Part shown: positions 23,161 through 31,464 of the stretch, one piece after another
How the letters are laid out: the number at the start of each line of letters is the position of its first letter
How positions within the stretch are numbered: position 1 is the first letter of the stretch
From: Pollutimonas sp035515055
GTDB taxonomy: Bacteria > Pseudomonadota > Gammaproteobacteria > Burkholderiales > Burkholderiaceae_B
Assembly: GCA_035515055.1 (NCBI GenBank)
Contig: DATJBV010000037.1
Location: 69,303-133,302 of the forward strand
Direction: 5' to 3'
DNA length: 64,000 nt
Notes under the pieces: model-generated
Told to the model about the DNA's origin: nothing
Databases searched by the model: none
Seen by the model: the letters and a program-made list of their open reading frames with translations, nothing else
Translations under genes and position numbers: made by a program

Positions 23161-25233
23161 TTATAAGCCGGAGTCCGTCAACCCACTATGGCGGAGCAAC
23201 GCGTCGATGCTGGGCGGACGGCCACGGAAGGCCTTGAAGGACTCTGCCGCGGGGCGCGAACCGCCTACCGCCAGTATTTCCTTGAGAAAGCGCTGGCCGG
23301 TCGCCGCATTCAATGTTTCGCGGGCATTGTCGGGTCCGGTTATGGCGGTCTCTTCGAATGCGCCATAGGCGTCGGCCGACAGCACTTCAGCCCATTTGTA
23401 GCTGTAGTAGCCTGCGCCATAGCCTCCCGCGAACAAGTGCGAGAAGTTATGCGGGAAACGGTGCCAGGCCGGAGGAAACAGCACCGCTACCTCTTTGCGG
23501 ACCTCGTCGAGGGCGTCGAGCACCGCTTGCATGGACAAGCCTTGCGCCTGGTGATGGATGCTCATGTCGAAAAGAGAAAATTCCACCTGGCGCAGCATTT
23601 GCATGCCGCTCTGAAAATTCCTGGCGGCAACCAGTTTATCGAACAAGTCGCGGGGAAGTTTTCGGCCGGTGTCCACGTGGGCCGTCAGGGCCTGAACGAC
23701 AGACCATTCCCAGCAAAAATTTTCCATGAACTGCGAGGGCAGTTCGATGGCATCCCACTCGACGCTGGCAAAAGCGGACGCGCCGGGATCGTCGACCTGC
23801 GACAACAAGGCGTGCAAAGCATGACCGCTTTCATGGAACAGCGTAATCACATCGTCATGAGTGAGGAGCGCGGCCTTGCCGTCTTGGCCGCGCGAGAAAT
23901 TGCATGTCAAATATACGACGGGCGTCTGGATATGGCCGTCGGCTTTCCGACGATTGCGCTCGCTGTCGACCCATGCGCCGCTTTGCTTTCCTTGCCGGGA
24001 ATACAAATCCATGTATAGAGTGCCCAACAAGGCGCCATCAGCGCCCATAACCTGGAAGGCCTGTGCGTCGGGGTGCCAGGTTGGGACGTTCGCACGTTGC
24101 AGCTGCACGCCGAACAGGCGTTGAACGACCTGGAACAGTCCCTGCAATACCTGCGGTTCCGTGAAGTACTGCTTGATTTCTTCCTCTGAATAGGCGTAGC
24201 GGGCCTCGCGCAGGCGTTCCGATACAAAAGCGATGTCCCACGCGTGCAGGTCGGCCAGATTCAATGTGTCGGCGGCAAAGGTGCGAAGTTCCGCCAGATC
24301 GCGCACGGCATAAGGTTTGGCTTTTGCAGCCAATTCGCGCAGGAAGCTGACCACCTGGTCGGCGCTGTCGGCCATTCTGGTTTCCAGCCGCAGGCTGGCA
24401 AAACTGCCGTAGCCCAGCAGTGCCGCTTCTTCCGCTCGTAAAGCCAGCAATTGTTCAATGAGGGGGGAATTGTCGAATGCCGGATCGCCTTGCTCGGAGG
24501 CAATGGTGGCATAGGCGCGGTACATGGATTCGCGCAAACCGCGGTCGTGGGCGTTCTGCATCACAGGCAGATAGCAGGGCATCTTGAGTACCAATTTCCA
24601 GCCGTCCAACTGGTCTTGCGCAGCGGCGGTTCTTGCCGCCTGCATGACGTCGGACGGCAGTCCGGCCAACCGGCTCTCGTCGGTTATATGCAAGGACCAT
24701 TGATCCACGGCATCGAGCGCGTTCTCGGAAAATTTTTGCGAAGCCTGCGCTTCCTGGTCGGAGAGCTCGGCGTATCGGGTGCGCTGCTCGCCCGCAAGCT
24801 CTACGCCGCTTAGGCGAAAGTCGCGCAGGGCAAGATCGACAATCCGCTGGCGAACGGGCGCAAGCAAGGCATATTCCGGAGCCGCCTTCAGGCGTTTGTA
24901 TTGAGCATACAGTCCGGTGTGCAGGCCCACCCAGGTGGAAAATTCAGTGACCAGGGGCAGGCAGTCGTTATACGCGGCGCGCATGGCGGGCGTATTGACG
25001 ACGGCGTTCAAATGACCGGCCACGGACCAGGCGCGCCATAGCGTCTCGGAGGCATCTTCCAGGGGCTCGATGATGGCATCCCATGCAGGAGGCAGGCGAG
25101 GATCGGCGGCCTTTTCCACCGCGACGCGCGATTTGTCGATCAGAGCGGCTATGGCAGGCTGGATGTGCTCGGGCGCAACCTGGGCGTAATCGATAAGGGA
25201 TGAAATGGGAGCAAGCAGGGGGTTTTCGTTCAT
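23161..25233 (-). CDS. prlC: Oligopeptidase A, M3 family metallopeptidase
   Basis: This 690-residue cytoplasmic zinc peptidase degrades short peptides, including cleaved signal peptides. The zinc motif HESGH is at residues 467-471 (LFHESGHALHALL), with the downstream Glu in FASVEWDAIELPSQF. The length matches E. coli PrlC (680). Its ATG overlaps the folD stop by four bases. It is the last gene of a four-gene operon with a two-component system and folD. Confidence 0.95.
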   Translation of the reverse strand: MNENPLLAPISSLIDYAQVAPEHIQPAIAALIDKSRVAVEKAADPRLPPAWDAIIEPLEDASETLWRAWSVAGHLNAVVNTPAMRAAYNDCLPLVTEFSTWVGLHTGLYAQYKRLKAAPEYALLAPVRQRIVDLALRDFRLSGVELAGEQRTRYAELSDQEAQASQKFSENALDAVDQWSLHITDESRLAGLPSDVMQAARTAAAQDQLDGWKLVLKMPCYLPVMQNAHDRGLRESMYRAYATIASEQGDPAFDNSPLIEQLLALRAEEAALLGYGSFASLRLETRMADSADQVVSFLRELAAKAKPYAVRDLAELRTFAADTLNLADLHAWDIAFVSERLREARYAYSEEEIKQYFTEPQVLQGLFQVVQRLFGVQLQRANVPTWHPDAQAFQVMGADGALLGTLYMDLYSRQGKQSGAWVDSERNRRKADGHIQTPVVYLTCNFSRGQDGKAALLTHDDVITLFHESGHALHALLSQVDDPGASAFASVEWDAIELPSQFMENFCWEWSVVQALTAHVDTGRKLPRDLFDKLVAARNFQSGMQMLRQVEFSLFDMSIHHQAQGLSMQAVLDALDEVRKEVAVLFPPAWHRFPHNFSHLFAGGYGAGYYSYKWAEVLSADAYGAFEETAITGPDNARETLNAATGQRFLKEILAVGGSRPAAESFKAFRGRPPSIDALLRHSGLTDSGL

Positions 25234-26105
25234 TGCACTTCAGTGTGGGGAGTAAGTAAGGCGTGGCGTTCGGCGGCTTCGACTGTGTTGACCAGCAGCA
25301 TTGCTATGGTCATGGGTCCCACGCCGCCAGGCACCGGAGTAATTGCGCCCGCCACAGGCATGGCCGAATCGAAGTCGACATCGCCCGCCAATTTGCCATT
25401 GGGCAAGCGATTCACCCCCACGTCGATGACCACGGCGCCCGGCTTGATCATGTCGCCGGAAATCATCTGGGGTTTGCCTGTTGCCACCACCAGCACATCG
25501 GCGCGGCGCGTTTGCGCGCCAAGGTCGCGCGTTTTTGAGTTGCACAGTGTGACCGTAGCCCCTGCCGCCAGGAGCATCATGGCCATGGGCTTGCCGACAA
25601 TATTACTGGCACCGACCACAACGGCTTCCGCGCCTCGGAGGACTACGTTCTCGGACTCGAGCATCTTCATGACACCGTAGGGCGTGCACGGACGGAACAA
25701 GGGCTGGCCGGTCATGAGCAGTCCGGCATTGCTGATATGAAATCCGTCCACATCCTTGCTTGAGGCGATGGTCTCGATTACCTTGTTGGCATCCATGTGC
25801 TTGGGCAACGGCAATTGCACCAGTATGCCGTGCATGGCCGGGTCGTCGTTGAGGCCGCGGACGACATCGAGCAAATGCTCTTCGGAGACATTGGCGTCGA
25901 GCCGGATGACGCGTGACTCGAGGCCCGCTTTCTCGCATGCCGATGCCTTGTTGCGCACATAAACCTGCGATGCTGGGTCTGCGCCCACCAGGACAACGGC
26001 CAGGCCGGGCGCGATTCCCTGTTCCTTGAGCCTGCTTACCCGTTCCGCCACTTGTGCCTTTATGGCGTCGGACAGCGCCTTGCCATCGATGATACGTGCC
26101 GTCAT
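25230..26105 (-). CDS. folD: Methylenetetrahydrofolate dehydrogenase/cyclohydrolase
   Basis: This 291-residue bifunctional enzyme converts 5,10-methylene-THF to 10-formyl-THF for purine and formyl-Met-tRNA synthesis. It shows the catalytic Tyr/Lys segment SQVYVRNKASACEKAG, the VQLPLPKHMD motif, and the NADP-binding VVVGASNIVGKPMAM. The length is normal. It is flanked on both sides by four-base ATGA overlaps with the response regulator upstream and prlC downstream, so its expression is tied to the two-component genes. Confidence 0.97.
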   Translation of the reverse strand: MTARIIDGKALSDAIKAQVAERVSRLKEQGIAPGLAVVLVGADPASQVYVRNKASACEKAGLESRVIRLDANVSEEHLLDVVRGLNDDPAMHGILVQLPLPKHMDANKVIETIASSKDVDGFHISNAGLLMTGQPLFRPCTPYGVMKMLESENVVLRGAEAVVVGASNIVGKPMAMMLLAAGATVTLCNSKTRDLGAQTRRADVLVVATGKPQMISGDMIKPGAVVIDVGVNRLPNGKLAGDVDFDSAMPVAGAITPVPGGVGPMTIAMLLVNTVEAAERHALLTPHTEVQ

Positions 26106-26728
26106 GCCGCGCCCTCGGCCTTGGTAAGCGCAATTTTCATCAAATCGGCCACGGTGGTTACTTCGAGCTTTTCCATGATATTGGCGCGATGTGCTTCGAC
26201 GGTCTTGATGCTGATATTCAGGTCGCCGGCAATTTGCTTGTTGAGCCGGCCCGCCACGATGCGCTCGAGAACTTGCTGTTCGCGCGCCGTGAGCCGACTG
26301 AGGACGGCCTGTTGGCTTTTCTTGGCCTGGGCCTGGCTGACACGCTCGGTGGCCTGGTCGAGCATGCGCGCAACGATGGCGCGCAAGTCCGTTTCATTGA
26401 ATGGCTTTTCGAGAAAGTCGACAGCGCCTTTTTTCATGGTCGAAACGGCCATCGGGACATCGCCGTGGCCGGTGATGAACACGATGGGCAGCGGGGCGTT
26501 GCGCGAGATCAGTTCTTCCTGCAACTCAAGGCCGCTCATGCCGGGCATGCGTACATCGGCGATGAGTACGCCCACCTGGTCGGGCTCATAGGCCGCGAGG
26601 AATTCTTCGGCACCGCTGAAGCTTCGTACCCGGTAGCCATTGGCTTCGAGCAGCCAGCGCAATGAATCGCGCACCGCTTCGTCGTCATCGACGATAAAAA
26701 TAGTGCTGGGCGCTTGAAGTGTTGTCAT
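26102..26728 (-). CDS. FixJ/TodT-family response regulator
   Basis: This 208-residue regulator has a receiver domain (1-125) with the acidic pocket VDDDE, phospho-acceptor Asp58 in LIADVRMPGMSG, Thr86 and Lys108 (LEKPF). A LuxR-type helix-turn-helix follows (about 140-205; LTAREQQVLERIVAG and NKQIAGDLNISIKTVEAHR). The receiver-HTH layout and the linker are those of FixJ/TodT/NarL-like activators. The ATG overlaps the kinase stop by four bases. Its probable targets are its own promoter and the divergent aceE promoter, inferred from position only. Confidence 0.94.
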   Translation of the reverse strand: MTTLQAPSTIFIVDDDEAVRDSLRWLLEANGYRVRSFSGAEEFLAAYEPDQVGVLIADVRMPGMSGLELQEELISRNAPLPIVFITGHGDVPMAVSTMKKGAVDFLEKPFNETDLRAIVARMLDQATERVSQAQAKKSQQAVLSRLTAREQQVLERIVAGRLNKQIAGDLNISIKTVEAHRANIMEKLEVTTVADLMKIALTKAEGAA

Positions 26729-28482
26729 GCATGCAACTCCTGGTTGTCCACTGTCGTGATAGGCGCGTCGGGCGCTGCGCAAGGCAGGGTAAAGCGGAAA
26801 ATAGTGCCACCTTCGGGATTGGCGCTGGCCCATAGGCGGCCATGATGCGACTCGATAATGGTACGGCAAATATTCAGTCCCATGCCCAAGCCTTCGGACT
26901 TGGTGCTGTAAAACGGCTCGAAAAGGCGTTCGGGTTCGCGCAGGCCGTAGCCGCGGTCGATGACGGCGATCTCGATGAAAGGGGACTGGTCGGTAATAAT
27001 AACGTGCAACACATGGTAGTCGCTGGCTTCCATTGCTTCCACGCCATTCTTCAGCAGATTGAGCAATACTTGTTCGATAAGTATGGGGTCGGCCATGACA
27101 TCGGGCAGGGACGTGGGCAGGTGTTGCTCGATATCGATTTGCCGCTTGCGCGCGTCGATTTCGGCGAATGCGACGGCGTTTTCCAATATGCTGCTGACCG
27201 AAACGCGCTGGCGGCGCGGTTCGCTGCGCTTCACGAACTCGCGTATGCGGCTGATGATTTTTCCGGCTCGCTCGGCTTGGCGCGCCGCCTTTTCGAGCGC
27301 GTCGAGCAGGCGTTCCGGCTGGACGTTGCCCGACTTGAGCATGGCGACGGCGCCCATGCTGTAGTTGGTAATGGCGGTCAACGGCTGGTTCAGTTCGTGC
27401 GCCAGCGATGACGCCATTTCGCCCATGGTCGTCAGGCGGCTGGTAAGCTGGATTTTCTCTTGTTGGACCCTGGAGTCCTCCTCGTGGGTGCGGCGTTCCG
27501 TGATGTCGCGAGCCACTTGCAATCGTACCCGGCGGCCATCGGTCCATGCGAGTATCCGATGGTGTACCTCGAACCAGCGTTGCGCCGATTCCGAAAAGAT
27601 CTCCACCGTTTCGTCGGTGAAGCGCCCAAGGCGGCCTCCCAGGAGTTCGCCATGCCCGTTCGACTGCGCGCCGAAGAAACGCCGGTACGTCCGGTTGGCG
27701 AATAAAAGCTCGAGTCCCTCGGGTGTGTCGGCCACCACTGAAATGGCGTCGTCCAGGCCTTCCAGCACGGTCATGAAGCGCTCATGCGCCGCTGTCAGGG
27801 CTTCGCGTATCCGCTTGGGTTCCGTAATGTCCGTCATCGACGTCATCCACCCGATTTGTTCACCGTTGGGATCGCGCAAAGGAGATACATACATGCGCGC
27901 GGTAAAGCGGGAACCGTCGCGCCGTTGCGCCTCGACCTCCAGGCCGCTGCTGGGCGTCCGGCCGGACAAGAGCAGGTCTAGCGTTTCCTGGTGTTGCTCG
28001 TGCCTGCCGGGCAGCCAGTAGGGGAAGGGCGTTGTACGGCCGATAAGGTCGGCTTCATTCCATCCGATCATCCGGCAAAACGCGGGGTTTACATAGGCGA
28101 TGCGACCGTGCATGTCGAAGACCCGCATGCCGGTCGACATGGAATTCTCCATTGCGCGGCGAAAGCCGGTTTCGGCAATGAGGGCGGCCTCCGCCGTTGT
28201 CCGAAAGCGGGTGTACCGCCATAGCGCCAGCAGGCTGAGTACGATAACGAAGGAAAGGGCGATCACCACCATGATGAGACGCTGCTGGCGCGTTTCCTGG
28301 TCGATCGTGACGAACATGACGCTGTCCTTGTGCAACATCTGCAGCCATACGAACGCACCCATTACGCACAGGTACAACACCAGCACGATCGCAGGCGTCA
28401 GCCAATAAAAACCGCGTCGGGTGTTATGGGCCTGCTCGTAGAAGGTCGTGGGGATCAGGGATTTTCGCGGAGGACTAGCCAT
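26725..28482 (-). CDS. PAS-domain sensor histidine kinase
   Basis: This 585-residue inner-membrane kinase has two transmembrane segments (about 28-50 and 69-89) joined by a very short loop, so it probably does not sense a periplasmic ligand. Two cytoplasmic PAS-like domains follow (about 105-225 and 230-330), then a HisKA domain with phospho-acceptor His362 in LAHELNQPLTAITNY and a HATPase domain (VLLNLLKNGVEAMEAS, DRGYGLREPERLFEPFYS, GLGMGLNICRTI). This H-box type pairs with FixJ-like regulators. The start ATG 28482 has a GAAAGAG site. The PAS segment RHEQHQETL is FixL-like only in outline, so heme is not claimed. Confidence 0.92.
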   Translation of the reverse strand: MASPPRKSLIPTTFYEQAHNTRRGFYWLTPAIVLVLYLCVMGAFVWLQMLHKDSVMFVTIDQETRQQRLIMVVIALSFVIVLSLLALWRYTRFRTTAEAALIAETGFRRAMENSMSTGMRVFDMHGRIAYVNPAFCRMIGWNEADLIGRTTPFPYWLPGRHEQHQETLDLLLSGRTPSSGLEVEAQRRDGSRFTARMYVSPLRDPNGEQIGWMTSMTDITEPKRIREALTAAHERFMTVLEGLDDAISVVADTPEGLELLFANRTYRRFFGAQSNGHGELLGGRLGRFTDETVEIFSESAQRWFEVHHRILAWTDGRRVRLQVARDITERRTHEEDSRVQQEKIQLTSRLTTMGEMASSLAHELNQPLTAITNYSMGAVAMLKSGNVQPERLLDALEKAARQAERAGKIISRIREFVKRSEPRRQRVSVSSILENAVAFAEIDARKRQIDIEQHLPTSLPDVMADPILIEQVLLNLLKNGVEAMEASDYHVLHVIITDQSPFIEIAVIDRGYGLREPERLFEPFYSTKSEGLGMGLNICRTIIESHHGRLWASANPEGGTIFRFTLPCAAPDAPITTVDNQELHA

Positions 28483-28496
28483 GTCTCTTTCGTGTA

Positions 28497-28510
28497 CGCA
28501 CACGTGTGCG
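28497..28510. promoter_or_regulatory. Perfect 14-bp palindrome at the start of the two-component operon
   Basis: CGCACACGTGTGCG is a perfect palindrome lying 14 bases upstream of the kinase start codon, downstream of the predicted kinase promoter. It could be the binding site of the encoded LuxR-type regulator (autoregulation) or of another factor. No copy was noticed elsewhere in the gap. Confidence 0.5.
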
Positions 28511-28552
28511 GATATCCATTTTAAACTGTAACGGCGGATCAGGGCATTTCAT

Positions 28553-28581
28553 ATTATAAAAAGTGATACCATAAAATGAAA
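28553..28581 (-). promoter_or_regulatory. Predicted promoter of the kinase-regulator-folD-prlC operon
   Basis: On the minus strand a perfect -10 hexamer TATAAT (28558-28553) lies 17 bases after a weak -35 TTTCAT (28581-28576). The start site would be near 28546, about 64 bases before the kinase ATG. It stands back-to-back with the aceE promoter. Confidence 0.5.
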
Positions 28582-28587
28582 AATCCC

Positions 28588-28616
28588 TTGAACATATCCT
28601 GGGTCTTTCCTAGAAT
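28588..28616 (+). promoter_or_regulatory. Predicted sigma-70 promoter of aceE-aceF-lpdA
   Basis: TTGAAC (28588-28593) and TAGAAT (28611-28616) are separated by the optimal 17 bases. A start near 28623 would give a leader of about 120 bases before the aceE ATG. The -35 lies only six bases from that of the divergent kinase promoter, so polymerase binding may compete. Confidence 0.65.
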
Positions 28617-28663
28617 TGAGCGGATTGCATACTCCCATGCCTGATTCCCGAGAATCCCGCGTG

Positions 28664-28675
28664 CGATAAGTATCG
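28664..28675. repeat. Short inverted repeat in the aceE leader
   Basis: CGATA-AG-TATCG forms a 5-2-5 inverted repeat about 40 bases downstream of the predicted aceE start site. As DNA it could be an operator for a repressor of the PdhR type by position, but it does not match a motif I can name. Confidence 0.35.
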
Positions 28676-28743
28676 GGTATAAGCTGTACAAACAGATAGT
28701 TCGTCAGCATTCGGATTTTAAAATTACAACCAGGAGACAGCGA

Positions 28744-31452
28744 ATGTCCTCTCTTGATCAAGCCAGCACAACCGCAAACACCACAGACGACGAAGCCCTC
28801 GAAACCCAGGAATGGCTGGAAGCGCTTGAAGCTGTACTCGATCGCGAAGGACCCGAGCGCGCCCACTATTTGCTGGAGCGCCTCGTCGACCTGGCCCGCC
28901 GCTCCGGCGCGCACATTCCATTTTCGCCCAACACGGCATACGTGAATACGATACCGCCCGGTCTGGAACCTCCTCATCCAGGCAACCTGGTGCTGGAAGA
29001 ACGGATCCGTTCGTACGTGCGCTGGAACGCCATGACAATGGTGGTCAAGGCGAACAGCCATAATCCTCCAGATGGCGGCGACCTCGGCGGCCATATTGCA
29101 TCGTTCGCATCGCTTGCCACAATGATAGGCTGCGGCCAAAACCATTTTTGGCATGCCGAGACCGAAGACCACGGCGGAGACCTGGTCTACTTCCAGGGCC
29201 ACTCGTCGCCGGGCATCTACGGCCGCGCCTACCTGGAGGGGCGGCTCACAGAAGACCAACTGGACAACTTCCGCCAGGAAGTCGACGGCCATGGCTTGCC
29301 TTCCTATCCCCATCCTAAATTAATGCCGGATTTCTGGCAGTTCCCGACGGTATCCATGGGACTGGGGCCGCTAATGGCCATCTACCAGGCGCGCTTTCTT
29401 AAATATTTGCACGCTCGCGGAATAGCCGACACCAGCAAGCGCAAGGTCTGGGTATTCTGCGGCGACGGCGAAATGGACGAGCCCGAGTCCCTCGGCGCGA
29501 TCAGCCTGGCGTCGCGGGAAAAACTCGACAACCTCATTTTTGTCATCAACTGCAATCTACAAAGGCTAGACGGCCCAGTGCGCGGCAATGGCAAGATCAT
29601 CCAGGAACTCGAGGGCGACTTCCGCGGCAGCGGCTGGAATGTCATCAAGCTTATCTGGGGCGGTTATTGGGATCCCCTATTGGCGCGCGACAAGGAAGGC
29701 ATTTTGCGCCGCATCATGGAAGAGTCCGTCGACGGCGAATACCAAGCATACAAAGCCCACGATGGCGCCTTCGTGCGCGAACACTTTTTCGGCAAGCACC
29801 CGAAACTGCTGGAAATGGTCAGCCGCATGAGTGACGACGATGTCTGGCGCCTGAATCGCGGCGGCCACGACCCTTACAAGGTCTATGCGGCGTTTTCGGC
29901 GGCCGCCCAGCACACTGGTCAACCGACGGTCATCCTCGCAAAGACCATCAAGGGCTACGGCATGGGCCACGTGGGCCAGGCAAAGAACCCGTCGCACCAG
30001 CAGAAGAAGCTCGACCTTTCCGCCGTGCGCGAGTTCCGCGACCGCTTCAATATTCCCGTTCCGGACGACAAGCTGGAAGAATTGCCATACTTCAAGCCAG
30101 CCGACGATTCCCCTGAAATGAAGTATCTGCACGAACGTCGCAAGGCGCTGGGGGGCTACCTCCCGCACCGCCGCGTCAAGGCCGACGAAAGCCTGAAAGC
30201 GCCGACGCTCGACACGTTCAAGGCGGTTCTGGAGCCAACAGCCGAGGGTCGCGAAATCTCCACGACCCAGGCGTTCGTACGCATTCTTAACCAGGTATTG
30301 CGCGACAAGGAGCTCAGCCCGCGCGTCGTGCCTATTCTGGCCGATGAATCGCGCACTTTTGGCATGGAGGGCTTGTTCCGCCAAATCGGCATCTATGCTC
30401 CCGAAGGCCAGAAGTACACGCCGGTCGACAAAGACCAGGTAATGTATTACCGCGAGACGGAAAACGGGCAGTTGCTGCAAGAGGGAATCAACGAGGCGGG
30501 GGCCTTCAGTTCATGGATGGCGGCCGCTACGTCGTACTCCACCAATAACCGCATCATGATTCCGTTTTTCATCTACTACTCGATGTTCGGATTCCAGCGC
30601 ATTGGCGATCTGGCATGGGCGGCCGGCGACATGCAGGCCCGCGGCTTCCTGCTCGGCGGCACGGCGGGGCGCACGACGCTCAACGGCGAAGGCTTGCAAC
30701 ACGAAGACGGCCACAGTCACATCATGTCGTCGCTGATCCCGAACTGCGTCTCCTACGATCCCACGTTCGGTCACGAACTTGCCGTTATCATCCAGGACGG
30801 CCTGAAGCGCATGGTCGAGAACCAGGAAAACGTCTATTACTACATCACCGTCATGAATGAAAACTATCCGCAGCCCGGCCTTACCGCGGGCGACGAGGAA
30901 GGCATCATTCGCGGCATGTACAAGTTCAAGTCGTCGCCGGCTTCCGATTTGCGCGTGCAGCTGATGGGCTCGGGCACCATTCTGCGCGAAGTCCTTGCCG
31001 CCCAGGAATTGCTGGAAAGCGAATGGGGCGTGGGCTCCGACGTCTGGAGCATGACGAGCTTCACCGAACTGCGCCGCGATGGCCTCGACTGCGAGCGGCA
31101 CAATATGCTGCATCCGGAAGAAGCCAATGCGCGATTGCCGTACGTGACGCAATTGTTGCAAGACACCGCTGGCCCTATCGTCGTTTCGACCGACTACGTA
31201 AAGGCCTATGGCGACCAGATCCGTCCCTACATACCCAAGGGTCGGGAGTTCAAGGTCTTGGGTACAGACGGCTTCGGGCGTTCCGATTTCCGCTACAAGT
31301 TGCGCGAGCACTTCGAGGTCGACAGGCATTTTGTCGTTATCGCGGCGCTCCGCGGATTGGCGGACGAAGGACGCCTGCCGCTGGCGAAAGTGTCGGAAGC
31401 GATTAAAAAATATGGCATCAATCCAGAAAAAGCCAACCCGCACCGCGCCTGA
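28744..31452 (+). CDS. aceE: Pyruvate dehydrogenase E1 component, homodimeric type
   Basis: This 902-residue thiamine-diphosphate enzyme decarboxylates pyruvate and passes the acetyl group to the lipoyl domains of AceF. The TPP-binding motif GDGEMDE starts at Gly240, with the closing Asn in FVINCNLQRLDGPV. The central and C-terminal transketolase-like domains are complete (MEGLFRQIG, EGLQHEDGHSH). The length is close to E. coli AceE (887). It starts a three-gene operon; aceF follows after 12 bases. A GGAG site precedes ATG 28744. Confidence 0.98.
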   Translation: MSSLDQASTTANTTDDEALETQEWLEALEAVLDREGPERAHYLLERLVDLARRSGAHIPFSPNTAYVNTIPPGLEPPHPGNLVLEERIRSYVRWNAMTMVVKANSHNPPDGGDLGGHIASFASLATMIGCGQNHFWHAETEDHGGDLVYFQGHSSPGIYGRAYLEGRLTEDQLDNFRQEVDGHGLPSYPHPKLMPDFWQFPTVSMGLGPLMAIYQARFLKYLHARGIADTSKRKVWVFCGDGEMDEPESLGAISLASREKLDNLIFVINCNLQRLDGPVRGNGKIIQELEGDFRGSGWNVIKLIWGGYWDPLLARDKEGILRRIMEESVDGEYQAYKAHDGAFVREHFFGKHPKLLEMVSRMSDDDVWRLNRGGHDPYKVYAAFSAAAQHTGQPTVILAKTIKGYGMGHVGQAKNPSHQQKKLDLSAVREFRDRFNIPVPDDKLEELPYFKPADDSPEMKYLHERRKALGGYLPHRRVKADESLKAPTLDTFKAVLEPTAEGREISTTQAFVRILNQVLRDKELSPRVVPILADESRTFGMEGLFRQIGIYAPEGQKYTPVDKDQVMYYRETENGQLLQEGINEAGAFSSWMAAATSYSTNNRIMIPFFIYYSMFGFQRIGDLAWAAGDMQARGFLLGGTAGRTTLNGEGLQHEDGHSHIMSSLIPNCVSYDPTFGHELAVIIQDGLKRMVENQENVYYYITVMNENYPQPGLTAGDEEGIIRGMYKFKSSPASDLRVQLMGSGTILREVLAAQELLESEWGVGSDVWSMTSFTELRRDGLDCERHNMLHPEEANARLPYVTQLLQDTAGPIVVSTDYVKAYGDQIRPYIPKGREFKVLGTDGFGRSDFRYKLREHFEVDRHFVVIAALRGLADEGRLPLAKVSEAIKKYGINPEKANPHRA

Positions 31453-31464
31453 GGGGGACAAGAC

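Noticed and set aside
26725..28482. Reading the kinase as a heme-containing FixL oxygen sensor
   Set aside because: A segment RHEQHQETL recalls the FixL heme region, but spacing and surrounding residues do not align well by eye. The FixJ-like partner alone does not prove oxygen sensing.
30511..31461. 316-codon frame antisense to aceE
   Set aside because: Shadow of the conserved AceE C-terminal domain; no ribosome binding site or family match.
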